64,000 nt of DNA from Roseomonas sp. (GCA_031180725.1 JAPSLO010000007.1:248001-312000); one strand, 5' to 3'; positions 35,267-44,644 are shown, numbered from the stretch's first letter. Numbers and translations: made by a program. Notes: generated by a model not told the origin, from the letters alone.

Positions 35267-35710
35267 CCTGCGCTTCACTCCCCCATGGCCAGTTTCGGCC
35301 GTGCTTCTGCAAGGGGCACGGCACGATGTGTGGCCGGCCCGGTCTTGTTTTGCCGTAACGGTGCATGACGCTCCGCGCACCGGTCAAGCGGCAGATGACC
35401 GGATGTCACGCGGTGCGATTGTCGCGCGGTTGGCTATGGGAAGTCGGCGATTGTCTTATTGGCCCTGGAAAGATGTCCATCGCGATAGGTCGTTGCCACA
35501 ACCACCTTGGGTTGAATGAATCTAAGAGCTACCCTTGGCCAATTCCGGAACGGTCTGTTGGGAAAAGGGCAGATCTAGGAAGCTTGCTACCCAGAGTCCG
35601 GTCCGCCTCCCGAACAGGACTGTCCGGCGTCGGCGCCTTCGGGATTGCACCTGGATCCGGAAGAAGTTCGCCCGCGCTGTCGAGCGCCTGCCGGTGTTGG
35701 CCGCCCTGCA
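35267..35710. other. Intergenic stretch without a recognisable gene
   Basis: No reading frame here looks like protein on either strand. It must contain the promoter of the third TRAP operon (minus strand), but I see no convincing -35/-10 pair. The AT-richer patch near 35455-35545 stands out from the surrounding GC-rich DNA. Confidence 0.5.
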
Positions 35711-36050
35711 TCATGTCTTCCAGTACTGTCATGCCCCTGGATGTACCGGTATGTTCAACCCGGACAGCCAAGGGACGATTTGCCGACCACTTCTGCCCAA
35801 CTGCTCAGCCAAAGCCTGCGTCACACGATACACCTCTTCGTCGCCCCGCAGCGCGGAAGTCGCGATGCCGAGCACGGTGACCCGGGTCGCCAGGTCGGGC
35901 TTCCGCAGTGCAGATGTCTGCGTTGATGGTGTCTGCAGCAAAGGTCGGGTGACGAGCGACAAAGGCCTGAAGCAGTTGCTCCTCGATCGGAATCGATCGC
36001 AGCGACACACGCCGCGCCAGGTCCAGGTACTCCTGCAGCGGTACAGTGTT
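35711..36050 (-). pseudogene. Remnant (C-terminal part) of a TAXI-type TRAP receptor
   Basis: Reading down from 36050, one frame gives LARRVSLRSIPIEEQLLQAF and ARHPTFAADTINADIC. The frame changes near 35905 and continues PDLATRVTVLGIATSALRG, EEVYRVTQALAEQL and LNIPVHPGA. A TGA at 35729-35731 is followed in frame by QYWKT and TGA at 35711. This order (PxTIxA, TVGVRA-like strand, VYxxTxAxxE, LHPGAxRYY) is the C-terminal half of TAXI receptors. The N-terminal half is missing, and there is at least one frameshift and one premature stop. Confidence 0.6.
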
Positions 36051-36056
36051 CAGAGG

Positions 36057-36467
36057 GCGGGCATCAAGATGGTGCACCTGCCCTATCGCAGCACCATCGC
36101 TGCGGCGACCGCGCTGGTCAACAACGAGGCAAGCTGCAACTTTGGCGGCCAGGGCGTGGTCTGGCCGCTGGTGGAGGGGCCGGCAGGTCGTCGCCATCGC
36201 GGTCACCGGTGCCGAGCGTGAACTCGGCTACCCCAATGTGCCGACCGTCACGGAGAGCGGCGTGCCAAGCTTCGAGGTGTTGGACTGTCCGGCATGCTGG
36301 CACCCGGCGGCACTCCCGCAGCGGTGGTCGAACGTCTCAACGCGGAACTGAACGCGATCCTTGCCAGCCCTGAAATCGCATCCCGGCTGGCGCAGCAAGG
36401 CTGCGTTGCGCGTGGTGGCACAGCGGCGGAGTTCGCAGCTTTCATCACGTCAGAGCAGGAGAAGTAG
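36057..36467 (+). pseudogene. Remnant (C-terminal part) of a Bug/TctC-family receptor
   Basis: The reading goes IKMVHLPYRSTIAAATALVN and GGQGVVWPLVEGP in one frame. After a shift near 36180 it continues VVAIAVTGAERELGYPNVPT and VTESGVPSFEVL, and after another near 36285 it reads GLSGMLAPGGTPAAVVERLN then SPEIASRLAQQGCVARGGTA to a TAG at 36465-36467. This is the classical C-terminal third of a Bug receptor with two frameshifts. The N-terminal part is missing; the truncation point abuts the TAXI remnant on the other strand. Confidence 0.75.
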
Positions 36468-36662
36468 GGCCGCACGGCGCGTGCCGCAGGTGTCAGGGTG
36501 GAGTGAGCGGCAGTCTCCGGGGTCTGAGAAGAGCCGGATGTGATCGCGCTAAATTTCGAGGGCGGCCTGGTGCGCCGGATCAAGGCCGCCTTTCCGCGGC
36601 GCTAGATCGAGCACTCAAGCCAGTTGGCTCTCATACGGAGGCGCAAGCGGTGGCGGACCACG
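36468..36662. other. Gap with no recognisable gene
   Basis: Nothing recognised. A short open stretch at about 36540-36605 reads VIALNFEGGLVRRIKAAFPR before a TAG, which could be the tail of another lost gene, but it is too short to assign. Confidence 0.3.
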
Positions 36663-36881
36663 CTAGCCTCGCGGCAGATCCACGATGTAGGCGCGCTTGA
36701 TCGGGGCGGGCATGACTTGGAAACGCGGCCGCCCGGCTGTCTGTGTCCGGGGCAGCCGGCAGGCGGCCGCGCCCTGCAGTGCGACTACGATGCTCAGCAG
36801 CGCCTCGCCCGGACGGCGGCCGTCCGCGTCGAGCGCGCGACCAAGCTGCGGCTGCTCCTGCTTGGTAGAGCCCGCTGACAC
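36663..36881 (-). CDS. Possible small hypothetical protein (72 residues)
   Basis: From a GTG at 36881 this frame runs to TAG at 36663 with a plausible composition: a hydrophilic start, a weak hydrophobic centre (GEALLSIVVALQGAAACRLP) and an end FQVMPAPIKRAYIVDLPRG. It begins 12 bases after the stop of the small hydrophilic gene on the same strand. No family is recognised and it may be chance or a fragment. Confidence 0.25.
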   Translation of the reverse strand: MSAGSTKQEQPQLGRALDADGRRPGEALLSIVVALQGAAACRLPRTQTAGRPRFQVMPAPIKRAYIVDLPRG

Positions 36882-36892
36882 CTGCGGTGCGG

Positions 36893-37102
36893 CTAGGCGC
36901 GGCGGTCCTTACCCTCGCCCGCCCCGTCGCGCTCCGTCCGCTGCTGCTCGCCCTGATGGTCCTTGCCGCCTGTCTCCGGCATATGCGCGCCGCCCGAGCG
37001 GCCCACCTCGTCACTCATCCGCCGTCCCCCGGCGGGTTGCCCGGGACTGGTTTGGCCGCGCTCCATCTTTCCCTGCTGGCTCTGGCCCTTGTTCTTGCTC
37101 AT
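36893..37102 (-). CDS. Small, extremely hydrophilic orphan protein (69 residues)
   Basis: The protein MSKNKGQSQQGKMERGQTSP and onward has almost no hydrophobic residues and is rich in G, Q, K, R, E and D, with internal GGRRMSDEVGRSGGAHMPE and ending EGKDRRA. The ATG at 37102 has GGAG a few bases upstream. The low-complexity, basic-acid mixed composition is like small stress-type or seed-like disordered proteins such as the KGG group; I do not recognise a family. In this GC-rich genome such Lys-, Gln- and Ser-rich content is unlikely by chance, so a real gene is probable. Confidence 0.5.
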   Translation of the reverse strand: MSKNKGQSQQGKMERGQTSPGQPAGGRRMSDEVGRSGGAHMPETGGKDHQGEQQRTERDGAGEGKDRRA

Positions 37103-37590
37103 GTCGCACTCCGCTTCTGCCTCGCTGCCGAACGGTGCGACGGAGTGCTCGTATGCATAGGGCGGAGGCAGCGTCCGGATCACATTCGATGGCGTGGCAA
37201 AGGCGCCTCGGGCCTAGCTGCAGCTGATCTGACCACCGTAGCGGGCAGCCGGATCAGTGCTCTCCCGCACATGAATCGGCAGGGCACGCAACGCTTCCCG
37301 GCCGTGTCATCGGGCACGCGATACTTGCCTACGCAGGTTGGCTCCAGGCTCCAAACATGCGCTGCGCGACCGCACCACCTATCAGCTGAAGGCCCGTGAC
37401 CAGATCCCCTATAAGCTCTGCCGCATGCCGCCGGCACGCCATCCCCGCGCTAATGGCGAGATTTACCCCCGTTGCCGCCCCCTAAATAGAGTGCGACCCG
37501 TGACAGCCAATCCTGGATGATCACACCGCGCCTGCAGCCCCAAGGAAGCCCTGACGCGAAGCCTACTTGTGAGCAAAATCGGCTAAGTCG
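37103..37590. other. Intergenic stretch without a recognisable gene
   Basis: No frame here is convincing on either strand. It lies downstream of the tRNA-Met and upstream of the small hydrophilic gene on the minus strand, so it should contain the tRNA 3' processing region and the small-gene promoter. I saw no copy of the tRNA 3' end that would mark an attachment site. Confidence 0.45.
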
Positions 37591-37667
37591 TGGTAGCGGC
37601 GAGCGGACTTGAACCGCTGACCCCGGCATTATGAGTGCCGTGCTCTAACCAGCTGAGCTACGCCGCC
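37591..37667 (-). tRNA. tRNA-Met, anticodon CAT (elongator type)
   Basis: The minus strand folds as a standard 77-nt cloverleaf: acceptor GGCGGCG with CGCCGCT, D arm GCTC...GAGC, anticodon stem CGGCA/TGCCG around CTCATAA, T arm AGCGG-TTCAAGT-CCGCT, and encoded CCA (37591-37593). It lacks the C1:A72 mismatch and GGG/CCC anticodon stem of initiators and closely matches the elongator tRNA-Met of E. coli. Lysidine-modified tRNA-Ile2 cannot be fully excluded. It sits 20 bases downstream of mnmA on the same strand. Confidence 0.93.
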
Positions 37668-37687
37668 CCAGCGTGTGTGGGCGGGGA

Positions 37688-38800
37688 CTACGCCGCGGCT
37701 TCCCCGCTGTCAATTCCCGCCGACGCATGGGCCGATGCGGCGCGGATGAAGCCGCCGGCCAGCACCCTGTCGCCATCATACAACACGCAGGCCTGGCCAG
37801 GCGCGACGACGTTGGGCGTGTCCAGCACCACCCGCAGCAGGCCGGTCGCCGCATCCCAGCTGGCCATTGCGGAGCGCGGCGCCTCGCGGCCGCGCAGCTT
37901 GGCATGGACCCGGATCGGGGCGGCGGGCTGTGGGCACAGCCAGTTCACATCGCCCGCCATCACCTCGGCCTGCGGCAGGGCGGCGCGGGGGGCGACCACG
38001 ATCCGCCGACGCGGGGCATCCACGGCGGCAACATAAAGCGGCTCCGCAAGGCCGCCGATCCCTAGGCCCTTGCCCTGCCCCACCGTGTACCGGCCGATGC
38101 CGCGATGGGTGCCCAGCACCTGGCCCGAGTGGTCCACGATTTCGCCAGGCTCGGCCGTTTCGGGCCGCAGCTTGGCGACCGTCTCGGCGTAGTGGCCGGC
38201 AGGGACAAAGCAGATATCCTGGCTATCCGGCTTCTCCGCCACCGGCAGGCCCAGCCGCGCCGCCTCAGCGCGCACGGCGGCCTTGTCCGGCATGGCGCCG
38301 AGCGGGAACAGCACGCGCGAAAGTTGCGTCCTCGTGGTCATCGCCAGGAAATAGGACTGGTCGCGCGCAGGATCCGCGGCGCGGTGCAGTTCCGGCCCCT
38401 CCGGCCCGTCCAGGCGGCGTGCGTAATGGCCAGTAGCCAGAGCCTCGCAGCCCAGATCCTCGGCCAAACCCACCAGATCCTGGAACTTCACCGTCTGGTT
38501 GCAGCGAATGCAGGGAATAGGCGTCTCGCCGCGGGCGTAGCTATCGGCGAAATCTTCGATCACCGCACGGCGGAAGCGGGCTTCCCGGTCCAGCACATAA
38601 TGTGGAATGTCCAGCCGGTCGGCGACCTGGCGGGCATCGTGGATGTCCTGTCCGGCGCAGCAGGCGCCCTTCTTCTGCACGGCCGCGCCGTGGTCGTACA
38701 GTTGTAGGGTGGCTCCGATGACGTCGTGGCCCTGCTCCTTCAGCAGCCCCGCGACCACCGAGGAATCCACACCTCCGGACATGGCGACGAGCACGCGCAT
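37688..38800 (-). CDS. mnmA: tRNA-specific 2-thiouridylase MnmA
   Basis: This 370-residue enzyme puts sulfur on the wobble uridine of Lys, Glu and Gln tRNAs. It has the PP-loop SGGVDSS (residues 8-14), the two catalytic cysteines in IPCIRCNQTVKF (about residue 108) and SQDICFVPAGHYA (about residue 200), and the C-terminal beta-barrel. Start and length are as expected. It shares one base (38800) with the TenA stop and lies in a run with a cysteine desulfurase and ferredoxin, the likely sulfur and electron donors; tRNA-Met lies directly downstream. Confidence 0.96.
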   Translation of the reverse strand: MRVLVAMSGGVDSSVVAGLLKEQGHDVIGATLQLYDHGAAVQKKGACCAGQDIHDARQVADRLDIPHYVLDREARFRRAVIEDFADSYARGETPIPCIRCNQTVKFQDLVGLAEDLGCEALATGHYARRLDGPEGPELHRAADPARDQSYFLAMTTRTQLSRVLFPLGAMPDKAAVRAEAARLGLPVAEKPDSQDICFVPAGHYAETVAKLRPETAEPGEIVDHSGQVLGTHRGIGRYTVGQGKGLGIGGLAEPLYVAAVDAPRRRIVVAPRAALPQAEVMAGDVNWLCPQPAAPIRVHAKLRGREAPRSAMASWDAATGLLRVVLDTPNVVAPGQACVLYDGDRVLAGGFIRAASAHASAGIDSGEAAA

Positions 38801-39489
38801 CAGATGGCGTCCAGGCCCTGCTGCCAGAACCTGGCCTCCAGCCGCGCGGCCTCAGCAAAGGTGGCAGACAGGGTCGCGAAGCGCGCCTCCCCGCCATGGC
38901 TCACGCCCAGCGCGTCGATGCGCGCGGCGGCGGCGCTGGCCATCGCCTGGTAGGCAGGGTCGACATAGGTGTCGATCCAGCTCTGGTAGGGGTTGTCCAC
39001 GGCCTTGCGCCGGGGATCGGCCAGGATGCGCAGCGCCACCTCGGCATAGCCCACCGTGCAGGGAGCCAGCGCCACTTCCAGGTCCAGGATGTCGCCGGCC
39101 AGGCCGCGGTCGATCACATAGCGAGTGTAGCTGACCGTCTCCGCGCTTTCGGGGGTGGCCAGAACCTCCGCCTGGGGGATGCCCCAGCTCTCGCAATAGC
39201 GCAGATGCATGGATGTCTCGGCCAGGATCGCCTGGATGGCGGCGGCCTTATCCTGCATGGCCTGGATGCTTTCCGCCTTGAAGACGGCCAGCGCCTTGGC
39301 GCGGGCGAAATGGATCAGGAACAGGTAGTCCTGGATGAGATAGCGCTGGAAGGCGGCCAGCGGCAGGGAACCATCCGACAGGCGCTGGACGAAGGGGTGC
39401 CAGGCATAGGCCTGCCAGTGGGTGGCGCAGGCGCTTGTCAGGCGGCGGTACAGCCCGCCTTCGGCGCCGAAGGGCGGGCTGAAGGACAT
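38800..39489 (-). CDS. TenA-family thiaminase II / aminopyrimidine aminohydrolase-like protein
   Basis: This 229-residue all-helical protein has the TenA pattern: HPFVQRLSDGSLPLAAFQRY, YLIQDYLFLIHFARAKALAV, VALAPCTVGYAEVALRI with the likely catalytic Cys, and YQSWIDTYVDPAYQAM. TenA hydrolyses thiamine breakdown products to salvage the pyrimidine. It is not next to other thiamine genes; a desulfurase-linked place may be coincidence or reflect sulfur metabolism. The stop overlaps the mnmA start by one base; ATG at 39489. Confidence 0.88.
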   Translation of the reverse strand: MSFSPPFGAEGGLYRRLTSACATHWQAYAWHPFVQRLSDGSLPLAAFQRYLIQDYLFLIHFARAKALAVFKAESIQAMQDKAAAIQAILAETSMHLRYCESWGIPQAEVLATPESAETVSYTRYVIDRGLAGDILDLEVALAPCTVGYAEVALRILADPRRKAVDNPYQSWIDTYVDPAYQAMASAAAARIDALGVSHGGEARFATLSATFAEAARLEARFWQQGLDAI

Positions 39490-39492
39490 GGT

Positions 39493-39822
39493 TCAGCCCA
39501 GTGCGTTGCGCGTGCCGGCCGGCAGCTTCACCACCAGCCCATCCAGTGCCTCGGTCATGATGATCTGGCAGCCCAGCCGGCTCGTCTCCTGCAGGTCGAA
39601 GGCGAGGTCCAGCATGTCCTCCTCATCCTCGGTCGCGGCGGCAAGCTTCGGATACCAGGTCGGATCGACCACCACATGGCAGGTGGAGCAGGCAAGAGAC
39701 CCTTCGCAGGCGCCTTCGATGTCCACGCCATGCTTGTGCGCAATCTCCAGTACGGACAGGCCGAGGGGCGCATCCACTTCCCTGCGCGTCCCGTCGCGCT
39801 CGATGAACGTCATCTTTGGCAT
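39493..39822 (-). CDS. 2Fe-2S ferredoxin, ISC/adrenodoxin type
   Basis: This 109-residue protein has the vertebrate-type cluster-binding pattern [10 protein letters not shown] with the fourth cysteine in SRLGCQIIM, as in Fdx of the ISC system. The ATG at 39822 gives the usual length; the frame upstream is desulfurase sequence in another frame. It is eight bases from the cysteine desulfurase gene stop and three from TenA, so it is probably the electron donor for sulfane-sulfur or cluster assembly. Confidence 0.93.
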   Translation of the reverse strand: MPKMTFIERDGTRREVDAPLGLSVLEIAHKHGVDIEGACEGSLACSTCHVVVDPTWYPKLAAATEDEEDMLDLAFDLQETSRLGCQIIMTEALDGLVVKLPAGTRNALG

Positions 39823-39829
39823 CAAGGCC

Positions 39830-41041
39830 CTACTCCGCCGCGCCTTTCCGGTCCGCCGGGGCGCTGATTCTGGATCTGATGGCACGCCGCCAGGCAGCGC
39901 CCAGCGCCGCGGCGGCCAGATCCACCTCGGCGGGGGAGGTAAAGCGGCCGATCCCGATCCGCAAGGTGGAACGTGCCCGCGCCTCCGGTAGGCCCAGTGC
40001 CTGCAGCACATGCGAAGGCTCCACCTCGGCCGAGGAGCAGGCCGAGCCGGTGGAGACGCAGACCTCCGGCGCTCCCTCCATCAAAGCCTGTGCCGTGACC
40101 CCGCCGGGGAAGGCGATGGAGAGATTGCCGGCGACCCGCCTCTCGCGGTTGGCATTCACCTCGATGCCCGGCACCTCGGCTTGCAGCGCGGCCAGGAAAC
40201 GGTCGCGCTGGCCGGCGATGCGGCCAGCATCCAGCAGCATTTCGTCCTTGGCGATGCGAGCGGCCTCGCCTAGCCCCACCACCAGCGGCGCCGGCAGCGT
40301 GCCGGAGCGCAGCCCCCGTTCCTGCCCGCCGCCAGAGAACAGCGGCGCCAGCCGCACCCGCGGGCGCCGGCGCACGTAAAGTGCGCCGATCCCCTTGGGC
40401 CCATAGATCTTGTGGCCAGAAAGCGACAGCAGATCGGCGCGGATCTCCGCCACATCCAGCGGGACGCGACCCGCGGCCTGGGCGGCATCGGTGTGGAACA
40501 GCGCGCCATGGCGCTTGGCGGTCTCCCCGATCGCGGCCAAATCCTGAATGACGCCGATCTCGTTGTTCACCGCCATCACCGAAACCAGCAGCGTCGGCGC
40601 TGCCGCCAGCGTTGCATCCAGCAGGTCAAGGTCCAGCAGTCCGTCGGTCCGCACCGGCAGCACCACCGGCTCGAAACCCTCGGCGGCAAGGTCCTTCACA
40701 CTCTCCAGGACGCATTTGTGTTCGGTCGCCAGCGTCACCACACGGCGGCGCTCATTCCCGGACGCGCGGGCGAAACGCGCGGCGCCCTTGATGGCCAGGT
40801 TGTTCGATTCGGTGGCGCCGGAGGTCAGGATGATTTCCGCCGGATCGGCGGCGATCAGTTCGGCCACCTGCGCCCGGGCAACGTCCACCGCCTTCTCCGC
40901 GGCACGGCCCATCTCGTGCTCCACCGAGCCGGGATTGGCGAAGTTGCTTTCCCACCAGGGGCGCATGGCCGCCAGCACGCGCGGATCCACCGGCGTGGTG
41001 GCGTGGTTGTCCAGGTAGATGGGGCGGTTGGAGCGGGTCAT
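39830..41041 (-). CDS. Cysteine desulfurase (NifS/IscS family)
   Basis: This 403-residue PLP enzyme has [10 protein letters not shown] near the start, the conserved His-Thr region ([13 protein letters not shown]), the PLP lysine in [14 protein letters not shown] and the active-site cysteine loop [20 protein letters not shown], which accepts the persulfide. ATG at 41041; frame reads through from 41134 without coding sense. It leads the operon desulfurase, ferredoxin, TenA, mnmA, tRNA-Met, so one function is sulfur supply to MnmA. No IscU or IscA gene is adjacent. Confidence 0.94.
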   Translation of the reverse strand: MTRSNRPIYLDNHATTPVDPRVLAAMRPWWESNFANPGSVEHEMGRAAEKAVDVARAQVAELIAADPAEIILTSGATESNNLAIKGAARFARASGNERRRVVTLATEHKCVLESVKDLAAEGFEPVVLPVRTDGLLDLDLLDATLAAAPTLLVSVMAVNNEIGVIQDLAAIGETAKRHGALFHTDAAQAAGRVPLDVAEIRADLLSLSGHKIYGPKGIGALYVRRRPRVRLAPLFSGGGQERGLRSGTLPAPLVVGLGEAARIAKDEMLLDAGRIAGQRDRFLAALQAEVPGIEVNANRERRVAGNLSIAFPGGVTAQALMEGAPEVCVSTGSACSSAEVEPSHVLQALGLPEARARSTLRIGIGRFTSPAEVDLAAAALGAAWRRAIRSRISAPADRKGAAE

Positions 41042-41132
41042 CGCCCAGGTTATGTGGCGCGATCGGCGCTCGGGGGGAAGGCCGCCGAGGGCTGGTCCAT
41101 GGCAAGGCAGACCAGCGGAGGAGAGGAGGCGC

Positions 41133-41720
41133 ATGGATCAGCCGACGCTCGGCGCCTATGACCGCCAGGCGGCCGCCTTCGCCGCGGAGTGGCACGCCCA
41201 GCCCCCACCCACCGACCTGCACGCCACAGTCCGCCGCTTCTTCCTGCCAGGCCGTGCCACCGCCGATATCGGCTGCGGGAGCGGGCGGGATGCCGCTTGG
41301 CTGGACGCACAGGGCTACCCCACCATTGGCTACGATGCCTCCGACGGGCTGCTGGCCGAGGCGCGGCGCCGCTACCCGACACTCCACTTCGAGAAGGCCA
41401 GCCTGCCGGCACTGGAGGGGCTGAGGCCGGCGAGCTTCGCCAATGTGCTCTGCGAGACGGTGATCATGCACCTGGCACCGGACCTGGTCGGATCTTCGGT
41501 GGCGCGGCTGATGGACCTGCTGGAACCCGGCGGCGTGCTGTATCTGAGTTGGCGAGTGACGGAAGGCGCGGACCGGCGGGACGAGCACGGGCGGCTCTAT
41601 GCCGCCTTCGATCCGGGTCAGGTGCTGAACGCCTTGAACCCCGCAACGATCCTGATGGATGAGCAGCTTGGCAGTGTCTCCTCGGGGAAGTTGATCCGGC
41701 GGATCGTGGCACGGCGGTAA
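41133..41720 (+). CDS. SAM-dependent class I methyltransferase
   Basis: This 195-residue protein has motif I ADIGCGSGRDAAWL and post-motifs GYDASDGLLAEAR and FANVLCETVIMHL of the class I Rossmann methyltransferases. The ATG at 41133 is preceded by GAGGAGAGGAGG. It is divergent from the cysteine desulfurase with 91 bases between. Substrate unknown. Confidence 0.85.
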   Translation: MDQPTLGAYDRQAAAFAAEWHAQPPPTDLHATVRRFFLPGRATADIGCGSGRDAAWLDAQGYPTIGYDASDGLLAEARRRYPTLHFEKASLPALEGLRPASFANVLCETVIMHLAPDLVGSSVARLMDLLEPGGVLYLSWRVTEGADRRDEHGRLYAAFDPGQVLNALNPATILMDEQLGSVSSGKLIRRIVARR

Positions 41721-41754
41721 GGCATCAGGGCCGGCGGCTTCCTACAGCGGCTTC

Positions 41755-42876
41755 CTACAACAGCGGCCCCATAATTCGACCGCCTGTGAGGGGTCGTGGC
41801 GCACCGGTGGTGCCGGGGAAGGTGATCGGCAGCCCGCGCCAGACACGGGCTGCCAGCACCGCAAAGGCCTGGGCTTCCAGCGCGTCGCCGTTCCAGCCAG
41901 CCACCTCCACCGGCCGCACCGGCTCGGTCAGGGCAGAGGCAAGGGCGCGCATGATGGCCGGGTTTCGCCGCCCTCCGCCTGCCACCAGCCATTGCCGTGG
42001 CGGCGCGGGGAAATGGCGAGAGGCGGCGGCGACACAGACCGCCAGGAAGGCCACCAGCGTCGCCGCGCCGTCGGCCGCCGACAGCTCCGCCAACCCCGCG
42101 CGCTCCAGCGCCTGGCTGAAATCCAGCCGGTCCAGGGACTTGGGCGGTTCGGCGGCGAGATAAGGGTGGGTGATGAGCTGCGCCAGCACCCCGCCATCCG
42201 GCCGGCCGGCAGCCGCCAGTTTTCCGTCGCGATCAAAGGGCTGGCCGGTGGTCCGGCGTGCCCAATCGTCCAGCGGACCATTGGCCGGGCCGGTGTCGAA
42301 GGCCACCAGCTCCCCGTCAGGGCCGATCCAGGTGACATTGCCGACACCGCCCAGGTTGAGCACGGCCAGTGGCTTGGGCAGGCCGGCCGCGAAGGCGGAA
42401 TGCACCACCGGCACCAACGGCGCCCCCTGCCCGCCCGCCGCCACATCGGCGGAACGGAAATCATAGGCAACGGAAAGCCCCGTTTCCCGCGCCAGGGCGG
42501 CGGCATCGCCGACCTGCCAGGTGAAGGGAGCATGGTTGGACCCTGGCCGTCTCGGGCGGTGCAGAATGGTTTGGCCGTGGAAGCCGATCAGCTCCGCCGG
42601 CCAGCCCACGCTGCGCACCGCCTCGATATGCCGGGCAGTCAGGCGGGCGATGCAATCGGCCAAGAGCGGGTCGTCCGGCCCGATTCCTGGGCCACCCGGC
42701 GACGGCGCCTGGGCCACGACATCCAGCAACCTGCGCAGGTCGCGCCGCAACGCCGGGTCGTAGGGCAAAGTGATCGCCGGGCCCGTGCGGCCGATCACCT
42801 CCCCGTCCGTCTCAACCCAGGCGGCATCCACCCCATCCAGCGAGGTGCCGCTCATCAGACCGATGCATCGCAGCAT
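41755..42876 (-). CDS. anmK: Anhydro-N-acetylmuramic acid kinase AnmK
   Basis: This 373-residue kinase recycles 1,6-anhydroMurNAc from peptidoglycan turnover. It has the N-terminal [19 protein letters not shown], the ATP-loop region [14 protein letters not shown] and [13 protein letters not shown], and a C-terminal [14 protein letters not shown]. Divergent from tyrS with 53 bases between. Confidence 0.95.
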   Translation of the reverse strand: MLRCIGLMSGTSLDGVDAAWVETDGEVIGRTGPAITLPYDPALRRDLRRLLDVVAQAPSPGGPGIGPDDPLLADCIARLTARHIEAVRSVGWPAELIGFHGQTILHRPRRPGSNHAPFTWQVGDAAALARETGLSVAYDFRSADVAAGGQGAPLVPVVHSAFAAGLPKPLAVLNLGGVGNVTWIGPDGELVAFDTGPANGPLDDWARRTTGQPFDRDGKLAAAGRPDGGVLAQLITHPYLAAEPPKSLDRLDFSQALERAGLAELSAADGAATLVAFLAVCVAAASRHFPAPPRQWLVAGGGRRNPAIMRALASALTEPVRPVEVAGWNGDALEAQAFAVLAARVWRGLPITFPGTTGAPRPLTGGRIMGPLL

Positions 42877-42929
42877 TGGCGGGAGTGTGCTACGCCCCGG
42901 ACCCCTCCGGAAGACCTCGACCGACGGCG

Positions 42930-44156
42930 ATGACGAGCAAGACCGACTTCCTGCACGAAGCCCGCGCCCGCGGCTTCATCCACCAGGTGACCGATGAGGC
43001 GGCGCTGGCCGCCAAGCTGCAGGCTGGTCAGGTCACGGCCTATGTGGGCTTCGACTGCACGGCGGACAGCCTGCATGTCGGCCACCTGCTCTCGATCATG
43101 CTGCTGCGCCTGTTCCAGAAGCACGGCCACCGGCCCATCGCGCTGATCGGCGGCGGCACGACCAAGATCGGCGACCCTTCCTTCCGCGACGAGGCGCGGC
43201 CCTTGCTGACCGACGCCCAGATCGAGACCAACAAGGCCGGCATCCGTCGCAGCTTCGACAGCTTCCTCGACTTCGGGGAAAGCAAGGCGCTGATGCTGGA
43301 CAATGCCGAATGGCTGGACGGCCTCGCCTATATCCCCTTCCTGCGCGATGTGGGCCGGCATTTCAGCGTGAACCGCATGCTGACCATGGACAGCGTGCGG
43401 CTGCGCCTGGACCGCGACCAGCCACTGAGCTTCCTGGAATTCAACTACATGCTGCTGCAGTCCTACGACTTCCTGGAACTGCACCGACGGCATGGCTGCA
43501 TCCTGCAGATGGGCGGCTCCGACCAGTGGGGCAACATCATCATGGGCGCGGATCTGGTGCGCCGCGTGGCACAGGCCGAGGCCTTCGGCCTGACCACGCC
43601 GCTCCTCACCACCGCCTCCGGCACCAAGATGGGCAAGACGGCAGCGGGCGCCGTGTGGCTGAACCCGGACCGCCTGGCGCCCTATGACTATTGGCAGTTC
43701 TGGCGCAACGCGGAGGACGCGGATGTCGGCCGCTTTCTGGCGCTGTTCACCGACCTGCCGATGGACGAGATCGCGCGTCTGGCCGCGCTGAAGGGCGCAG
43801 AGATTAACGAGGCGAAGAAGGTGCTGGCAACCGAGGCGACCGCGCTGCTGCATGGCCGCGCCGCCGCGGAGGCAGCCGCCGAGACCGCGCGCCGCACCTT
43901 CGAGGAAGGCACGGCGGCCGAGACTCTGCCCACCCACAGCACCGCGCTGCCGGCCCCTGTGGTGGACATCCTGGCCGCGGCGAAGTTCGTCGCTAGCAAG
44001 GGTGAGGCACGGCGCCTGATCGGCCAGAATGGCGTGCGGCTGAACGACGTGCCGGTGACCGATGTCGCGGCGCAGGTGACGGAAGCGGATCTGCGCGACG
44101 GCGCGGCCAAGCTCTCGCTGGGCCGCAAGAAGCACCTGCTGGTGCGGGCCGGGTGA
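42930..44156 (+). CDS. tyrS: Tyrosyl-tRNA synthetase TyrS
   Basis: This 408-residue class I synthetase has the HVGH motif (residues 49-52), tyrosine-binding [20 protein letters not shown], and the second signature KMGKT near residue 233, with an S4-like RNA-binding domain at the C-terminus ([20 protein letters not shown]). ATG at 42930 gives the usual length. The variant KMGKT is normal for TyrRS. The MOSC gene overlaps its stop by 4 bases. Confidence 0.97.
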   Translation: MTSKTDFLHEARARGFIHQVTDEAALAAKLQAGQVTAYVGFDCTADSLHVGHLLSIMLLRLFQKHGHRPIALIGGGTTKIGDPSFRDEARPLLTDAQIETNKAGIRRSFDSFLDFGESKALMLDNAEWLDGLAYIPFLRDVGRHFSVNRMLTMDSVRLRLDRDQPLSFLEFNYMLLQSYDFLELHRRHGCILQMGGSDQWGNIIMGADLVRRVAQAEAFGLTTPLLTTASGTKMGKTAAGAVWLNPDRLAPYDYWQFWRNAEDADVGRFLALFTDLPMDEIARLAALKGAEINEAKKVLATEATALLHGRAAAEAAAETARRTFEEGTAAETLPTHSTALPAPVVDILAAAKFVASKGEARRLIGQNGVRLNDVPVTDVAAQVTEADLRDGAAKLSLGRKKHLLVRAG

Positions 44157-44644
44157 AGCCGCCGCCGGGATCGCTGATGGCGCGTCTGCTCGATGCGCCG
44201 ATGCGGCCTGGCCGGCTGGTCTGGATCGGCCGGCGCCCAGCGCGGCGGGCGCCGATGACTGAATTGGCGGAAGCGCAGCTGGAGCCGGGCATCGGTCTCG
44301 CGGGCGACCATTGGCGCGGGAGCGCGGAGGGCGCGCGCCAGGTCACGCTGGTTGCCGCCGAACATTTGCGCGCGATCGCCGCCTTCCTGGGCCTGGACGC
44401 CATCGCCCCGGCGCGCCTGCGGCGCAACCTGGTAACCGAGGGCGTGAACCTGCTGGCACTGAAGGGCCGGCCCTTTCGACTCGGTGCGGCATTGCTGGAA
44501 TACAGCGGCGAATGCCACCCCTGTTCCCGGATGGAGGAGGAATTCGGCCCTGGCGGCTATAATGCGGTGCGCGGCCATGGCGGCATCACCGCGCGCGTGC
44601 TGAAAGCCGGCAGCATCCGGCTGGGCGATCTGGTGACGCGCTGA
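44153..44644 (+). CDS. MOSC-domain protein
   Basis: This 163-residue protein has the MOSC features [31 protein letters not shown] and [20 protein letters not shown] with the cysteine typical of molybdenum-cofactor-sulfurase C-terminal (YiiM-like) proteins. The GTG start at 44153 overlaps the tyrS stop (GTGA). These proteins are linked to molybdenum-cofactor or sulfur transfer. Confidence 0.85.
   Translation: MKPPPGSLMARLLDAPMRPGRLVWIGRRPARRAPMTELAEAQLEPGIGLAGDHWRGSAEGARQVTLVAAEHLRAIAAFLGLDAIAPARLRRNLVTEGVNLLALKGRPFRLGAALLEYSGECHPCSRMEEEFGPGGYNAVRGHGGITARVLKAGSIRLGDLVTR

Noticed and set aside
37180-37437. 85-residue minus-strand frame upstream of the small hydrophilic gene
   Set aside because: No ribosome site or family likeness; composition with many Arg, Cys and Pro looks like a chance frame.
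38800-39489. Possible TPP riboswitch before the TenA gene
   Set aside because: TenA is inside an operon with a three-base gap upstream, leaving no room for a leader, and I saw no thi-box-like sequence.
43620-43645. TyrS second signature KMGKT instead of KMSKS
   Set aside because: KMGKT or KFGKT is usual in bacterial tyrosyl-tRNA synthetases, so it is not an anomaly.
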